Positions 62,260 to 64,000 of a stretch of 64,000 bases of DNA are shown in pieces. The stretch spans positions 62,001-126,000 of the forward strand of contig JAIWQS010000161.1 in NCBI GenBank assembly GCA_029891385.1. The letters are read 5' to 3'. The position numbers and the translations under genes were made by a program. The DNA is from Erythroxylum novogranatense (taxonomy: Eukaryota > Streptophyta > Magnoliopsida > Malpighiales > Erythroxylaceae). The number at the start of each line of letters is the position of its first letter. Within the stretch, counting starts at the first letter, position 1. The notes under the pieces were generated by a model. It searched no databases. It was not told where the DNA came from and saw only the letters and a program-made list of their open reading frames with translations.

Positions 62260-63947
62260 TAAATTACTGCTTCAAGTTTTTTTTTTCTTTTTGGCTCTTA
62301 TCTTGAATTATGTTCTTCTGGATGTTTGATTTTAAAGTTCTTGGTGGAAGGTACTAGGTTTTGTATCCTAGATTTCATCTTGTTGAATGAATGAATCAAG
62401 TTTTTGTTTTAAAGTTCTAGGCTTCTAGCACATGGATGGTTTTGCATCCTGTTTGTAAGCACCAGCCACTATGGTTTTCTCATTAGTTTGCTTCAAACTT
62501 TGTGCCTTTTTCTGGAGAAGAGTCGCATAAATCATAGTAATTGTGTTGGCATTGGATAGATTAATGTTTCATCTCTATCGAAGAGTTCCTATTGAGTTCT
62601 ATTACTTATAGGATTCATCCATATAAAGCTTGAAAGCCTAAGGAAAAAGGAAACCTCTCTTATCCTCTTTCCTTCATGATTAAGAATATATGCTTCTGAA
62701 GCGACTCAGCCGACATAAATCTTCCATTTGTTCTTAATATATACCATATCAGACTTTGGACAGTCACTTTAATGTACATTACTATTGAAAAAATCATCTT
62801 TATTTCTTTACACTGTTTCACATATGATTCTTCAAGAGTCGTCCTTTTTGTGGCTTAAATGTTCCTCTCCACTTTACGGTGGTCTTATGCAATACTACAA
62901 GCTTCTTTCTCATAATCTCATGGTGTTAGGTTGGTTCAAGTGCTTTACCTTGAACATTGTGTCGATGCTTCTCTAGCCACATCAACCGATGTATTTGATG
63001 GGTTCCCTAAGACAAATCTCCCTCTGTTACAGCTAGTCCTTTTGTTCAATGCAGTAGTTCTGTTTACTGAAATGACATGATCATCAAACTTGATATAAAA
63101 CATGTCATTAGCTGCTTCCACATGTATTCGTCCCCTCACCCCTCACCCCTCACCCATCTTCTCCTTCTACTCTTTCTGGAGATATTTTCTACTCCCGTTA
63201 GGAATTAGCCTTTTGACTTGTGAGCATAATGCGTATCGGAGCATACGTGTTTAATCTACCGGGCTTCTGATTAGCATCAGAAATGAATACAACTGAATAA
63301 GCACTGTCCCTTTTGGCAAGGGTTGTACATAAAGATTGTCATGTTTACTATTGTTGTTAATGACTATGGTGGGTTGGAGTAAAAGGTAAACTTGTACTTG
63401 AATTCCTTCTTGCCCAGAAGATAAGTGGATTCCTTCTTTACACATGCCACGCTTGAATTCCTTCCTGCCCAGAAGATAAGCAGATTCCTTGTTTACACAT
63501 GCCACGTTTAAGGGGATTAACTTTAGCTGTGGTGGCTTGTCTTGTCTCAACAGTCGACACTTTTTTAGGTCCAAAACGAAACAGGTCATGCAAATTCTGA
63601 GAATGATAAAAACAGGAACGGATTTTCTTCTTTTCTTCTTGATTTTGCCAACTCGAGATCTATCTTTTATTATCATCATTCAAGCGAAAGATGTAGGAAT
63701 TGATACTTGTTTTGTATGTCTTCTGATGTCTTAGGTTATTCCAAGTTTCACTGTGCTGTGCTGATACAATAACAATCATTTAGATGCACTTTGGTCAAAA
63801 TCCTCCAGGGAAATTTTTTTGGAAATTTTGCACTTTTGTAAACTTAACAAGTCATGTTTTCATTTACCTTTTTAGTTTTCTGTTTTTACCCGTCTCGCTT
63901 TTTTAAGTTATCTATTTTTGTTTCTAAATTTAGTAAACAAATCTATT
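62260..63947. other. 3' UTR and spacer
   Basis: No supported gene. It contains a short CCCCTCA repeat near 63134-63155 and a 55-bp tandem duplication at 63397-63507. Open frames on both strands lack family features. Confidence 0.55.
63397..63507. repeat. Tandem duplication, 55-bp unit, two copies
   Basis: CTTGAATTCCTTCTTGCCCA starts at 63397 and, with one change, at 63452. Both copies end in TTTACACATGCCACG. Confidence 0.92.
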
Positions 63948-64000
63948 TATTTGAGACCACTTGTCCAAATACACCCCAACAAAATGGGGTAGCAGAACGG
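63948..64000 (+). pseudogene. Ty1/copia integrase fragment at the window edge
   Basis: The last codons read FETTCPNTPQQNGVAER. The block C-P-x-T-P-Q-Q-N-G-V-A-E-R surrounds the third catalytic acid (Glu) of copia integrases. Sequence before about 63948 is not recognisably integrase, so the element's left part is missing or replaced. It continues beyond the window. Confidence 0.85.

Overview
The window is nuclear DNA of a flowering plant, most likely a eudicot. It has spliced genes with GT-AG introns, AT-rich spacers, plant LTR retrotransposons, a plant DYW-class PPR gene, a nuclear tRNA-Arg and a decayed stretch of chloroplast DNA. The species cannot be named from the sequence. By my count the identified transposable elements, including the plastid insert one of them carries, cover about 30 kb, close to half the window.

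Layout. 1-5369: a Ty3/gypsy element with 422-bp LTRs, preceded by the tail of a related, diverged copy. 5462-9097: an old Ty1/copia element that has lost most of pol. 9098-15805: a small host-gene island with a frameshifted GNAT acetyltransferase gene, tRNA-Arg(TCT) and an intact 9-exon plastid folate-biopterin transporter gene. 15806-23729: AT-rich spacer with a small MITE-like family. 23730-33784: a 10-kb Ty3/gypsy element of the Tat lineage with a second RNase H, a minisatellite and an antisense ORF. 35083-35418: an intact DUF1677 gene. 39870-42263 (minus): a PPR-DYW gene broken by frameshifts, divergent from an intact 6-exon gene of unknown function at 42496-49456. Intron 4 of that gene holds a 2-kb gag-only LTR element (TR-GAG type) with a perfect target-site duplication. 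50572-60050 (minus): a Ty1/copia element whose 5' untranslated region carries about 2.9 kb of chloroplast DNA (psaA end, psaB, rps14, trnfM). 61729-62259: a gene with an HSP20-like domain. The last ~50 bases enter another copia integrase.

The host genes form two sets. GNAT beside the folate transporter recalls Arabidopsis At2g32020/At2g32030/At2g32040. DUF1677, PPR and HSP20-like recall At4g14819/At4g14820/At4g14830. Both comparisons are from memory and need a search. The genes do not form a pathway. The main story is a gene-poor region repeatedly invaded by retrotransposons and, once, by plastid DNA. Splice sites and retroelement boundaries were read by eye. Several lesions are single-base indels, so assembly error cannot be excluded for them.
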